Notes under the pieces: model-generated | The model's input: only the letters and a program-made list of their open reading frames with translations | Told to the model about the DNA's origin: nothing | Database searches by the model: none | Program-made: the position numbers and the translations under genes | Assembly: GCA_038254365.1 (NCBI GenBank) | Contig: JBBSGI010000015.1 | Location: forward strand, 1-49,600 | Source of the DNA: JAWWPG01 sp038254365 | Lineage (GTDB): Bacteria > Actinomycetota > Actinomycetes > Propionibacteriales > Nocardioidaceae | Direction of reading: 5' to 3' | DNA: 49,600 bases | Part shown: piece after piece, positions 33,385 through 41,493 of the stretch | Layout of the letters: every line of letters begins with the position of its first letter | Numbering within the stretch: the first letter of the stretch is position 1

Positions 33385-34059
33385 GTGAGGAGGTTTCTGC
33401 GCGAGAACAGCCTGACCCTGTTCTTCACCGTGATCTTCCTGCTCTCCCTCGTGGGTCAGGCATTGACGGGGCGCGCCGACTACAACAACGAACTCGTCGC
33501 CGATGGCCTCCATCCCGTCGGCCTGCTCCGCTACATCACGTCCTCGAACTTCGCGGTCGACGTCGCGGAGAACTGGCAGTCGGAGTACTTGCAGTTCCTG
33601 CTTTACATCTTCGTCACCGTCTGGCTCGTCCAAAGGGGGTCGCCGGAGTCCAAGGAGATCGACCGGGCCGGTCTGGAGTCCGACCGGGCCCAGCAGGTCG
33701 GTTCGTACGCCGCCGACTCCTCGCCGGCCTGGGCGAAGTCAAAGGGGTGGCGCCTTGGGGTCTACTCCCATTCGTTGGTCTTGGTGATGGGGACCATCTT
33801 TGTCCTCTCGTGGCTCGCGGAGTCGATCGCGGGACGCGTTGCGTACAACGAGCAGCAGCTCCGCCGGCTTGAGGATCCGGTCTCGTGGACGGGATACCTG
33901 GCGTCGGCCGACTTCTGGAACCGGACGCTGCAGAACTGGCAATCGGAGTTTCTCGCCGTGGCGAGCATGGCGGCGCTCGCGATCTTCCTGCGAGAACGCG
34001 GCTCTCCTGAGTCGAAGCCGGTCGGTGCGCCGCACGCTGCCACCGGAACCGAGGGATAG
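33385..34059 (+). CDS. DUF6766-type membrane protein with internal duplication
   Basis: 224 residues from a GTG at 33385. Four membrane helices are visible (LTLFFTVIFLLSLVGQAL, YLQFLLYIFVTVWLVQ, HSLVLVMGTIFVLSWLAES, FLAVASMAALAIFLR). The two halves repeat the same plan: helix, GRADYNNEL or GRVAYNEQQL, a loop, ENWQSEYLQ or QNWQSEFLA, helix, then QRGSPESK or ERGSPESK. The cytoplasmic RGSPESK tails match exactly. I recognise the NWQSE-RGSPESK pattern as the DUF6766 family. Function is unknown. Small lipoproteins lie on both sides. Confidence 0.8.
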   Translation: MRRFLRENSLTLFFTVIFLLSLVGQALTGRADYNNELVADGLHPVGLLRYITSSNFAVDVAENWQSEYLQFLLYIFVTVWLVQRGSPESKEIDRAGLESDRAQQVGSYAADSSPAWAKSKGWRLGVYSHSLVLVMGTIFVLSWLAESIAGRVAYNEQQLRRLEDPVSWTGYLASADFWNRTLQNWQSEFLAVASMAALAIFLRERGSPESKPVGAPHAATGTEG

Positions 34060-34192
34060 CAGCCGAGCCACGTCGATCCACGCTCCACGAGTACGGACGG
34101 TGCTGACACGGTTGCGGCGAGGTGCGGCCGACCAATCCGTCGCGACGGCGGTGCCGAACCAACTTGGTAGGCCGCCGCGACAGGAGTCAGAC

Positions 34193-34858
34193 GTGAATGT
34201 TCGCACTCGGAAGCTCGCCATGCTCGTGGCGTGGTTCGGCGTGTTGGCGGGCTGCGGTGCGCACGAAGCCGGCGACCCCACCCCGCGAGGGCACATGTCG
34301 TCGCCCGGGATGTCGATGTCACCCGGCGAGTCCATGCCCGGGATGTCCATGGCGCCGGGCGAGTCCATGCCAGGGATCGCGGCGGATGACCCCTCGTCAG
34401 CCGCCACGAGCGACGGAGTCGGTGCCGGCCCGTCGGCGTCTGCTCGAATGGTCTGCGGACCTGAGATCAGCGCGAACATCAGGCGAATCTTGGCTCTGGA
34501 TGCCGCTCCGCACGGGACAGCCAGCTGGGCAAATCATCTGTACACCTGTGCGTACGAGCTTCCCGTCGGGCCGTTGGTTCTTTCTGTGAAGGAGTCATCG
34601 GACGTCGCATCCGCCCGCACGCATTTCAACTCGGTACGCCGGCAGGTGGGGCCGACGCTGGCCCTTCGGGGACTCGACGGTCTGGGATTGCCGGCCTTCG
34701 AGACGGCGAGCGGGACCGTCGTCTTTCTTAAGGACAACAAGACGCTCGTGGTGGACGCTACCCACGTATCGAGAGTGGTGGGTCAGCCACACCTGTCACG
34801 TACCGACTTTGCGTACGAGGTCGCGACAGACGTCATGGGTTGTTGGACGGGTAGCTAA
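34193..34858 (+). CDS. Lipoprotein with methionine-rich repeat
   Basis: 221 residues from a GTG at 34193 (AGGAG 9-13 bases upstream). The signal peptide ends in the lipobox VLAGC. Immediately after it comes a repeat of S/M-P-G-M-S-M and PGESMPGMSM units with a nearby His, giving eight Met residues in about 30. Such M-x-M clusters bind Cu(I) in known copper proteins, but that is only a parallel. The C-terminal domain (about 80-221) includes MVCGPEISANIRRILALD, YTCAYELPVGPLVLSVKES and RTDFAYEVATDVMGCWTG, with three cysteines. The same C-terminal pattern occurs in actinobacterial lipoproteins of unknown function. Confidence 0.75.
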   Translation: MNVRTRKLAMLVAWFGVLAGCGAHEAGDPTPRGHMSSPGMSMSPGESMPGMSMAPGESMPGIAADDPSSAATSDGVGAGPSASARMVCGPEISANIRRILALDAAPHGTASWANHLYTCAYELPVGPLVLSVKESSDVASARTHFNSVRRQVGPTLALRGLDGLGLPAFETASGTVVFLKDNKTLVVDATHVSRVVGQPHLSRTDFAYEVATDVMGCWTGS

Positions 34859-35231
34859 CGTCGACCATTCGCCTGAACGTGACTGACCGCGGCCCGTACC
34901 GGACAGAACTTTCGGTCCGGCAAGAGAACTTGAACCATCCCGGGGGCCGGAGTCGCTGCGGCGAGGGCGACGGCCGTGACGGCAACCGTGCCTCCGACGG
35001 CCAGACGGGGGGCGCATGAGTGATCTTCCGAAGAGTTGCAGACGACCGTGACAAGCACGCTCCGGCTAAGGCCACGGCCGCGCTGTCGTTGTAAGCGTGC
35101 GTGACGAGCCGAACGGCGCGGAAGGGTGGTACGGTCACGTTCAGTCCTTGGCCCGAGGCGCACCGCGTGGACGGAACGTCGGGCCCACCCCCAGCGCGTC
35201 AGTTGCCATCGATCGAGAGGACATCAACAAA
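34859..35231. other. Upstream region of the sugar-transport operon, 373 bp
   Basis: Presumably contains the promoter of the ABC importer operon. I see no convincing LacI/GntR palindrome and no gene; open frames on either strand lack recognisable motifs. Confidence 0.4.
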
Positions 35232-36497
35232 ATGCCAATCAGACGGAAGGCCCTGGTCGTTGCCGCTGTTGCAGCGCTGGTCCCGCTGGCCGCGTGCGGC
35301 GGCAAGAGCAATAACCCCGCGAGCCAGAACCTGGACTCCCGCGGCCCCATCACGTACGTCCAGGGCAAGGACAACAGCAACGTCGTCCGCCCGCTGATCG
35401 CGAAATGGAACAAGCTGCACCCGAGCGAGAAGGTGACGTTCAAGGAACAGTCCGACCAAGCCGACCAGCAGCACAACGACCTCGTCACCCACCTGCAGGC
35501 CAAGGACGCCGGCTATGACGTGATGAGCGTCGACGTCATCTGGACCGCTGAGTTCGCCGCGAAGGGCTGGCTACAGCCGCTGACCGGCAAGACCGCCATT
35601 GCCACGTCGGGCTTGCTGCCTGCCACCGTGAAGACGGCGACCTACAACAACACGCTTTACGCCGCACCGGTGTCCAGCGACGGCGGACTGCTCTACTACC
35701 GCAAGGACCTGGTGCCCAACCCACCGACGACGTGGGACGAGATGATGGCCGACTGCAAGATCGCCAAGCAGCACCACATCGGGTGCTACGCGGGCCAGTT
35801 CTTCAAGTACGAGGGCCTGACCGTCAACGTGGCGGAGGCGATCAACACCGCCGGTGGCTCGATCGTCGGCTCCGACGGCACCACCCCCACGGTGAACACC
35901 CCAGCCGCGGCCAAGGGCCTGACCAGGCTGGTCGACGCCTACAAGAACGGCAACATCCCCAAGCAGGCCATCACCTACCAGGAGGAGCAGGGTCGTCAGG
36001 CGTTCGAGGCCGGGCAGCTGTTGTTCCTACGGAACTGGCCGTACGTCTATAGCCTGGCCAAGACCGACGGAAGCTCCAAGGTCAAGAGCTCGTTCGGCAT
36101 CGCCCCGCTCCCAGGCGACAACGGCAAACCGGGCGCGTCGGCGCTGGGTGGCCACAACGCGGCCGTCAGCGTCTACAGCGACCACAAGGCGACGGCAGTC
36201 GACTTCGTCAAGTTCCTGGAAAGCAACGAGATCCAGAAGTTCTTCCTGACCCAAGGCTCGCTCGCACCCGTGGTGACGGCGCTGTACAGCGACCAGGCAC
36301 TGGTTCAGAAGTTCCCCTTCCTGCCGACGCTGCTGACCTCGATCCAGAACGCGGTGCCGCGACCCGTGTCGCCGTTCTATCCGGCGGTGACGAAGGCAAT
36401 CGAGGACAACGCTTACGCCGCGATCAAGGGTGACGTGAGTGTTGCCCAGGCGCTGAAGAGCATGCAGAGCGCGATCAAGTCGGCTAGCGGCGGTTGA
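35232..36497 (+). CDS. ABC transporter sugar-binding lipoprotein
   Basis: 421 residues. Signal peptide with lipobox (ALVPLAACGG, Cys about 21). The mature protein has the family 1 solute-binding features: ITYVQGKDNSNVVRPLIAKW near the N-terminus, KDAGYDVMSVDVIWTAEFAA, PVSSDGGLLYYRKDLVPNPP, TTWDEMMADC, a conserved RQAFEAGQLLFLRNWPYVY and GGHNAAVSVYSDHK. This is closest to the trehalose/maltose-type (ThuE/LpqY) binding proteins. It captures sugar outside the membrane and hands it to the two permeases that follow. GAGAGGAC precedes the ATG. A strong hairpin after the stop would let it be made in excess over the permeases. Confidence 0.9.
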   Translation: MPIRRKALVVAAVAALVPLAACGGKSNNPASQNLDSRGPITYVQGKDNSNVVRPLIAKWNKLHPSEKVTFKEQSDQADQQHNDLVTHLQAKDAGYDVMSVDVIWTAEFAAKGWLQPLTGKTAIATSGLLPATVKTATYNNTLYAAPVSSDGGLLYYRKDLVPNPPTTWDEMMADCKIAKQHHIGCYAGQFFKYEGLTVNVAEAINTAGGSIVGSDGTTPTVNTPAAAKGLTRLVDAYKNGNIPKQAITYQEEQGRQAFEAGQLLFLRNWPYVYSLAKTDGSSKVKSSFGIAPLPGDNGKPGASALGGHNAAVSVYSDHKATAVDFVKFLESNEIQKFFLTQGSLAPVVTALYSDQALVQKFPFLPTLLTSIQNAVPRPVSPFYPAVTKAIEDNAYAAIKGDVSVAQALKSMQSAIKSASGG

Positions 36498-36500
36498 TCA

Positions 36501-36530
36501 GGTGGGGCCGGGCTTGCGCCCGGCCCCACC
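36501..36530 (+). terminator. Intercistronic hairpin after the binding-protein gene
   Basis: Perfect 13-bp stem GGTGGGGCCGGGC (36501-36513) and GCCCGGCCCCACC (36518-36530) with a TTGC loop, 3 bp after the stop codon and 32 bp before the next start. It is expected to act as partial terminator or 3' stabiliser. Confidence 0.85.
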
Positions 36531-36562
36531 TTCATCCTCTCGTCCCTTCTCAGCAGGAGCGC

Positions 36563-37591
36563 ATGATGTCGGCAGCTACGACAGCCGTTGAAGTGCAGGC
36601 GCCGCGTGACACGGGCCCGCACCTGAAGCGACGCAGCCTGCATGCCGGCGAGGGACGCCGAGCCGCGATGCTGATCGCGCCGACCCTCGTGCTGCTGAGC
36701 GCCGTCATCTTGTATCCGGTGGTGCGGGGTATCTGGATGTCGTTCCAGAAGGACCCCACCCTGGACAAGTCAACGGGCTTGTTCGTGACCGGAGGAAACG
36801 CCGGACTGGCCAACTACACGCACTGGATCCTGCAACAGTGCCCGGGGCCTGGCAGCACCACGGTCGCGTGTCCCACCGGCAGCATCGGGTCGGAGTTCTG
36901 GACCGCGATGTATGTCACGATCCTGTTCACCATCTGCACGGTGGTGCTCGAGGTGAGCTTCGGGATGTGGATGGCCATCGTCATGAACCGGTCGTTCCGT
37001 GGCCGCGGACTGCTGCGGGCGAGCGTCCTGATCCCGTGGGCGATCCCCACGGCGGTCACGGCCAAGCTGTGGTTCTTCATCTTCGCCTACGACGGAATCG
37101 CCAACAAGCTGTTCGGCACCCACATCTTGTGGACCGGTGACCAGTGGCCGGCGAGGTTCGCGGTGATCATCGCCGACGTCTGGAAGACCACCCCGTTCAT
37201 CGCGCTGCTGATCCTGGCGGGTCTGCAGGTCATCCCGACCGAGGTGTACGAGGCCGCCAAGGTCGACGGCGCGAGCGCCTGGAAGCGGTTCTTGCACATC
37301 ACGCTGCCACTCGTGCGGCCCGCGCTGATGGTGGCGATCTTGTTCCGGGTGCTCGACGTGCTGCGGATCTTTGACCTGCCGTTCATCCTCACCGGCGGTG
37401 GCGGTGGCAATGGAACCGCGACGACCACCCTGTCGATCCTGGTCGTCCAGCAGATCCAGCAGGGCTACAACGCTGCGTCGGCCCTGTCCACCATCATGTT
37501 CTTGTTCATCTTCTTCGTGGCGTTCATCTTCGTGAAGTTCCTGGGTGCCAACGTCGTCCAGACTCAAGAGTCGCAGCGGAAGGGGGCCTGA
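36563..37591 (+). CDS. Sugar ABC transporter permease (MalF/ThuF-type)
   Basis: 342 residues with six predicted helices after a cytoplasmic N-terminus (first: AMLIAPTLVLLSAVILYPVV). The EAA loop that docks the ATPase is clear: EVYEAAKVDGASAWKRFLHI followed by TLPLVRPAL. An insert of about 45 residues after helix 1 (NYTHWILQQCPGPGSTTVAC) may cap the outer side. CAGGAG lies just before ATG 36563; a second ATG follows at 36566. No ATPase gene is in this operon, so a shared MsiK/UgpC-type ATPase encoded elsewhere is expected, as usual in actinobacteria. Confidence 0.9.
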   Translation: MMSAATTAVEVQAPRDTGPHLKRRSLHAGEGRRAAMLIAPTLVLLSAVILYPVVRGIWMSFQKDPTLDKSTGLFVTGGNAGLANYTHWILQQCPGPGSTTVACPTGSIGSEFWTAMYVTILFTICTVVLEVSFGMWMAIVMNRSFRGRGLLRASVLIPWAIPTAVTAKLWFFIFAYDGIANKLFGTHILWTGDQWPARFAVIIADVWKTTPFIALLILAGLQVIPTEVYEAAKVDGASAWKRFLHITLPLVRPALMVAILFRVLDVLRIFDLPFILTGGGGGNGTATTTLSILVVQQIQQGYNAASALSTIMFLFIFFVAFIFVKFLGANVVQTQESQRKGA

Positions 37592-37592
37592 C

Positions 37593-38489
37593 ATGGCGAC
37601 TGCTGCCTCCGTCGAGATCGACCGGCAGGCTGCCGCTCGGGAGGCATCGACCAAGGGGCGGTTCCCGTGGCCGAGCGTGCGCACCTACGTCGGCGTTGCG
37701 ATCATCGTGTTTTGGGGGCTGATCCCGTTCTATTGGATGGTCGTCACGTCGTTCCGCAACGTCGGCTTCACCTTCGACACCAGCTTCTATCCGACGCACG
37801 TCACGTGGGACAACTACCGGACTGCTTTCGACACGAGCTTCGGCAACCACTTCGGCCGGGCGCTGGTCAACAGCGTGATCATCGGCGTGGCCACTACCGC
37901 GGTGGCGATGCTCGCTGGGGTTTTCTGCGCGTACGCCTTGTCGCGGCTGGAGTTTCGCGGCAAGTACGTCGTGCTCGGGATCATCCTCGGCGCCTCGATG
38001 TTTCCCGGCGCGGCGCTGCTGAGCCCGCTGTTTCAGCTGTTCACCAACATCGGGTGGATCGGGCAGTACCAGGCGATGATCATCCCCGACATCTCCTTCG
38101 CCCTGCCGCTCACGATCTATATCCTCACCGCGTTCTTCCGGGAGATGCCCTGGGACCTGGAGGAGGCGGCGCGGATCGACGGCTGCACGCCCGGACAGGC
38201 GTTCCGGCTGGTGATCCTTCCGCTGGCGGCGCCTGGCCTGTTCACAACCGCGATCTTGGCGTTCATCGCCTCCTGGAACGAGTTCCTGCTGGCAAGTGAG
38301 CTCTCGAGCGACAGGACGCAGCCGGTCACGGTCGCAATCGCGAACTTCACCGGCAGCCAGCCACACCAGGAGCCCTACACCGCCGTCATGGCGGCGGGGA
38401 CGATCGTCACGATCCCGCTGGTGATCATGGTGCTGCTGTTCCAGCGCAAGATCGTGTCCGGGCTGACCGCTGGTGGCGTCAAGGGCTGA
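37593..38489 (+). CDS. Sugar ABC transporter permease (MalG/ThuG-type)
   Basis: 298 residues, six helices. Typical second-permease text: IPFYWMVVTSFRNVG, TWDNYRTAFDTSFGN, LVNSVIIGVATTAVAMLAG, FCAYALSRLEFRGK and the EAA loop DLEEAARIDGCTPGQAFRLV followed by ILPLAAPGLFTTAILAFIAS and WNEFLLA. The ATG lies one base after the stop of the first permease (TGACATG), with GGAAGGGGG upstream, so the two are coupled and form the channel as a heterodimer. Confidence 0.92.
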   Translation: MATAASVEIDRQAAAREASTKGRFPWPSVRTYVGVAIIVFWGLIPFYWMVVTSFRNVGFTFDTSFYPTHVTWDNYRTAFDTSFGNHFGRALVNSVIIGVATTAVAMLAGVFCAYALSRLEFRGKYVVLGIILGASMFPGAALLSPLFQLFTNIGWIGQYQAMIIPDISFALPLTIYILTAFFREMPWDLEEAARIDGCTPGQAFRLVILPLAAPGLFTTAILAFIASWNEFLLASELSSDRTQPVTVAIANFTGSQPHQEPYTAVMAAGTIVTIPLVIMVLLFQRKIVSGLTAGGVKG

Positions 38490-38752
38490 TGGTCGAGGAA
38501 GAGAAGGACCAACGCGGTGTCCTAGCGGCATGGCGCGCGAGTCGGCGTCCGACCCATCCCCGAGCCCGTCAGCAGAAGTTCGAGGTCCTTGTCGGCATCC
38601 TCGGCTTCTTCACGTTCGCCGCGCTCGTGCAGACCGTGGTCGCCGAGGTCCGCGGACGGTCCGCGATCACGGAGGTCCTGATCCTGCTCTGCTTCCTTAT
38701 TGGTTTCGCGTTGGCGCTGGCCGCGTTGAGATCGCAGCGTCATCGGAGCTGA
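38489..38752 (+). CDS. Small membrane protein coupled to the permease gene
   Basis: 87 residues; its ATG overlaps the permease stop (TGATG at 38487-38491), so it is very probably expressed with the importer. A basic cytoplasmic start (RRPTHPRARQQKFE) is followed by two hydrophobic helices (VLVGILGFFTFAALVQTVV and VLILLCFLIGFALALAAL) and a basic end. I do not recognise a named family. It may help assembly or stability of the importer, which is inference from the operon only. Confidence 0.72.
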   Translation: MVEEEKDQRGVLAAWRASRRPTHPRARQQKFEVLVGILGFFTFAALVQTVVAEVRGRSAITEVLILLCFLIGFALALAALRSQRHRS

Positions 38753-38950
38753 GACTGTCGTCGCCGGTGGAATGCAAAGATCTTCTTCGCGCCTCTACCG
38801 TTGTCTCGAAGGTCGTCGCTTGGCTCGCGAAGGCGAGAGTCGACAGCGGACTCGTGTTGGCCCGAGTCGGCCGAGACCCGATCGCGCGTCACGGACGCCG
38901 GATCGCATCCTGACCTGACCGTGAGGCTGCGGCCGGCCCAGCCCGCTCAC

Positions 38951-39382
38951 TCACTTGACCACCAGGGTGCCGTGCATGTCCGAGTGGAACGTGCAGTGGT
39001 AGGGGTAGCTTCCTGGCTTGGCGGGTGCGGTGAATGTTGCCGAGCTGCCTGCGTTCACGGTGAGGTCGAAGGCGCTGCCGGAGTCTGCCGTGACGGTGTG
39101 ATTGACGCTGTCGTTGTTTTTTACCGTGATGGACGCGCCGGAACTGACCGATCCGGGGCCCTGGTACCCATAGTTCTTGATGGTGATGACGGATGCTTGG
39201 GCGGACGGTGCCGAGCTGGTCGCCTTGCCGGGCGATGACGTCGTGGTACCCGACGGAGTGGTCCCGGACTTGTGCGAGCTCGGTGGCGGGTTCGAGGTGT
39301 TGTCGGACGAGCTGCACGCTGATAGTCCGACGACCGAGGCCGCAACCAGGGCGGCGGTCGCGGTGAGTCTCTTCGTCTGCAT
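38951..39382 (-). CDS. Cupredoxin (plastocyanin-like) lipoprotein
   Basis: 143 residues from ATG 39382 (GGAGAAGAC upstream). Lipobox VVGLSACSSS (Cys about 24) and a Ser/Thr/Pro linker. The C-terminal 85 residues are a cupredoxin: ITVKNNDSVNHTVTADSGSA gives the first His, and YPYHCTFHSDMHGTLVVK gives the Cys, second His and Met of a type 1 copper site. The protein should carry electrons or copper outside the membrane. It lies downstream of the sortase gene on the same strand. Confidence 0.9.
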   Translation of the reverse strand: MQTKRLTATAALVAASVVGLSACSSSDNTSNPPPSSHKSGTTPSGTTTSSPGKATSSAPSAQASVITIKNYGYQGPGSVSSGASITVKNNDSVNHTVTADSGSAFDLTVNAGSSATFTAPAKPGSYPYHCTFHSDMHGTLVVK

Positions 39383-39479
39383 GGTGTCTTCTCCTGAGTG
39401 ATTGTCTTCGCGGGATAGTCGATGATGGTGTGGTTTTGACTCGAGCGCTGTCGCTAAGCCCGCGGTTCCGGCCCGGTGC

Positions 39480-40223
39480 TCATGGTGCGCGGTGGACGGA
39501 CGTGAGGTGAGCGAAGACGACGGTGTTGCCGACGTAGTGCCCGATGGAGTCGTTGAAGTTGCTGCAGGTGATGAGCCGCAGTGTGGAATGAGAGAGATCG
39601 CCGCCGTAGACCGCGATCGTGGGGAACTGTCCGTGCGACGTGTACGAGCGCACGGCATTGACCGTGAAGTGCACGACGGAGTGGTCGGCGCGGGTCACCT
39701 TGATCTGATCGCCCGGGCGCAGGGCGCCGAGCCGGAAGAACACCGACGGACCGTACACGGAATCAACATGACCCTCGATCACCGACGGACCGTCCTGTCC
39801 CGGCGTGACCGAGTTCCGGTACCAGGCCGCCTTGTTGAGGTTTGGACCCGGCTGCGGGACCGCCAGCGTTCCGTCCGGTGCCTTGCCGATCGAGATGACA
39901 GCGGAGTGCACGGCGATCGCGGGGACGTCGATGAAGGACGGCACCGAGGCGGTCAACGGCGTCGAGGCTTCGCTTTGCGGCGACGACGTCGGCGTGGTTG
40001 AGCGCCGCCCTGACACGTGAGGGTGACTGGTGCCGTCGTGGGTCGGACCGTACGACGAGATGGTCCCCGCGGCGGATGGGGGTGGCTGGGGCACGGTCTG
40101 CTGCGACGTGATCGCCACGATGATGGCGATCACTCCGCCGGTGGCAGCCGCCAGGGTCAGCACGAATGCCAGACCCCGGCGGCCGCTACCTTTGGCTATC
40201 GCCGTGTACAGGCGATGCAGCAT
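39480..40223 (-). CDS. Class F-like sortase
   Basis: 247 residues from an ATG at 40223. A membrane anchor (about 19-41) and a Pro/Ser/Thr linker precede the sortase barrel: IDVPAIAVHSAVISIGKAPD, SVIEGHVDSVYGPSVFFRLG (catalytic His about 152), LGALRPGDQIKVTRADHSVV and STLRLITCSNFN (catalytic Cys about 220). After the Cys the protein reads DSIGHYVGNTVVFAHL, without the Arg expected in the catalytic triad at or near this position. The gene follows the wall-protein gene by 7 bp, so that protein is the likely substrate. A longer start upstream would overlap it. Confidence 0.85.
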   Translation of the reverse strand: MLHRLYTAIAKGSGRRGLAFVLTLAAATGGVIAIIVAITSQQTVPQPPPSAAGTISSYGPTHDGTSHPHVSGRRSTTPTSSPQSEASTPLTASVPSFIDVPAIAVHSAVISIGKAPDGTLAVPQPGPNLNKAAWYRNSVTPGQDGPSVIEGHVDSVYGPSVFFRLGALRPGDQIKVTRADHSVVHFTVNAVRSYTSHGQFPTIAVYGGDLSHSTLRLITCSNFNDSIGHYVGNTVVFAHLTSVHRAP

Positions 40224-40230
40224 GGCTGGG

Positions 40231-41001
40231 TCAGCTCTGGGGCTCAGCGTTGACCCGGTCGCGCCTGCGGAGCCACACGATTCCGCCGGCGGCGGCGGCC
40301 AGTAGTCCGCCACCGAGGCCGAACAGGCCGAGGTCCTCAGGGCCTGCGGTCGACCCGGATCCCGTTTGCGGACCACCCTGCGGCATCAGGCTCAGCGATC
40401 CGCACAGTGCTGGTGAGGTCGCGGCCAGCGGCAGCGAAGGCACCAGATCGCTCTTTTCGCCCTGTGCCTTCTTGCTCAGGGTCGCCGGGTCGAGCCCGTG
40501 CACAACGATCACGGCGGTTCCGGCCTTGATCGACTGGAGCGTCTTGGCGTCGAGCTTGATGGTGCGTGCGTAGTTGGTGCTCGGGCCGGCTGGCGCGATC
40601 TTGATGTTGGTGCCGGCTGCGGGGCTGGTGTCACCCTTCACCGACAACGTCGTCCCGATCCCACCGTAGGAGGGTGCGCCTTCCGCGGTGCTCACCACGC
40701 CGTCCGCGTTCTTGTCAGCCGAGGGCGACGGGCACGTGCCTTGGGCGCCGATGTGGATGTGCTGCACGTGCGGGTACGGTGCACCACTGAATGTGGACGC
40801 CAATCCGGACCAGTGCTCGTTGATGGTGGCGGTGCTTCCGTTCAGCGTCAGCGTGAGCATCCCGGAGCCACTGGCGTGGTTCAGCGCGTTCAGCGTCGCC
40901 CCGTACGTGTTACCGGTGCCGGCTTGCGCTGCCGACGGGGACACAGCTGCGGTGATGGCAGCGGCTGCCAAAGGTACAAGCAGTCGTAGAGGTTTCTTCA
41001 T
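40231..41001 (-). CDS. Wall-anchored CHRD-like protein with EF-hand loop, sortase substrate
   Basis: 256 residues. Sec signal peptide (MKKPLRLLVPLAAAAITAAV ... AQA). The secreted domain has TYGATLNALNHASGSGMLTL and HVQHIHIGAQGTCPSP, a CHRD-like His pattern, and DKNADGVVSTAE, a good EF-hand calcium loop (D-x-N-x-DG-x-V-x-x-x-E). The C-terminus has the parts of a sorting signal: MPQGGPQTGSGSTAG, a hydrophobic helix (LGLFGLGGGLLAAAAGGIVW) and a basic tail (LRRRDR). The pentapeptide GPQTG replaces LPxTG. The adjacent sortase probably anchors it. Confidence 0.8.
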   Translation of the reverse strand: MKKPLRLLVPLAAAAITAAVSPSAAQAGTGNTYGATLNALNHASGSGMLTLTLNGSTATINEHWSGLASTFSGAPYPHVQHIHIGAQGTCPSPSADKNADGVVSTAEGAPSYGGIGTTLSVKGDTSPAAGTNIKIAPAGPSTNYARTIKLDAKTLQSIKAGTAVIVVHGLDPATLSKKAQGEKSDLVPSLPLAATSPALCGSLSLMPQGGPQTGSGSTAGPEDLGLFGLGGGLLAAAAGGIVWLRRRDRVNAEPQS

Positions 41002-41171
41002 CTTGCTAACTTCTTTTCTCTCTGGCGCCTCGCGCCAGGGAGCCCAGATCGGTGATCCGGCGGTGCACCCTGGAGGCGCTGTTTCTCATGGGGTTCGGCG
41101 GCCATCGGCATCCGGATTGCTCTTCTCAGGTCGTTGTCCCGTCGGCTCGTACGCGCCAGTAGCCTCGTCCG

Positions 41172-41480
41172 GTGGTGACCTTTCGTCGTGCGGACGCATA
41201 CGAGATCGACGCAGCTGTCGAGGTATGGCGTGCGGCGAACCCGACCTCCAGGTTGACGCAGCACGCTTCCAACCTGGCGTCTTGGGCTCGAGGGAACGGC
41301 TCGTTCCTCGCTGTTGCCGTTGATTGCGATCGCTTCGTCGCAATGGGACTTGTGTCCCTGGGCGAGCCAACCAGGGTGACGGTGACGTCATCGTCGGGTT
41401 CTGGAGGCACCAGCCACGATGACGTCGGTGAACCGATGTCACACTATGAAGTCAGCCTTGACCGGGACCGCACCAAGTAG
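41172..41480 (+). pseudogene. Probable N-terminal fragment of a GNAT acetyltransferase
   Basis: About 65 residues resemble a GNAT start: VTFRRADAYEIDAAVEVWRA, ANPTSRLTQHASNLASWARG, SFLAVAVDCDRFVAMGLVSL. After GEPTRVTVTS the text loses similarity and the frame ends at 41480 without the acetyl-CoA-binding motif. The remaining part of the gene is not found downstream. A truncated remnant is the simplest reading. Confidence 0.55.
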
Positions 41481-41493
41481 CGGAGCAGGCCAG

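Noticed and set aside
34859..35231. Reverse open frame with a secretion-like hydrophobic stretch upstream of the sugar-binding gene
   Set aside because: No ribosome site, no conserved motif and it would occupy the promoter region of the importer operon.
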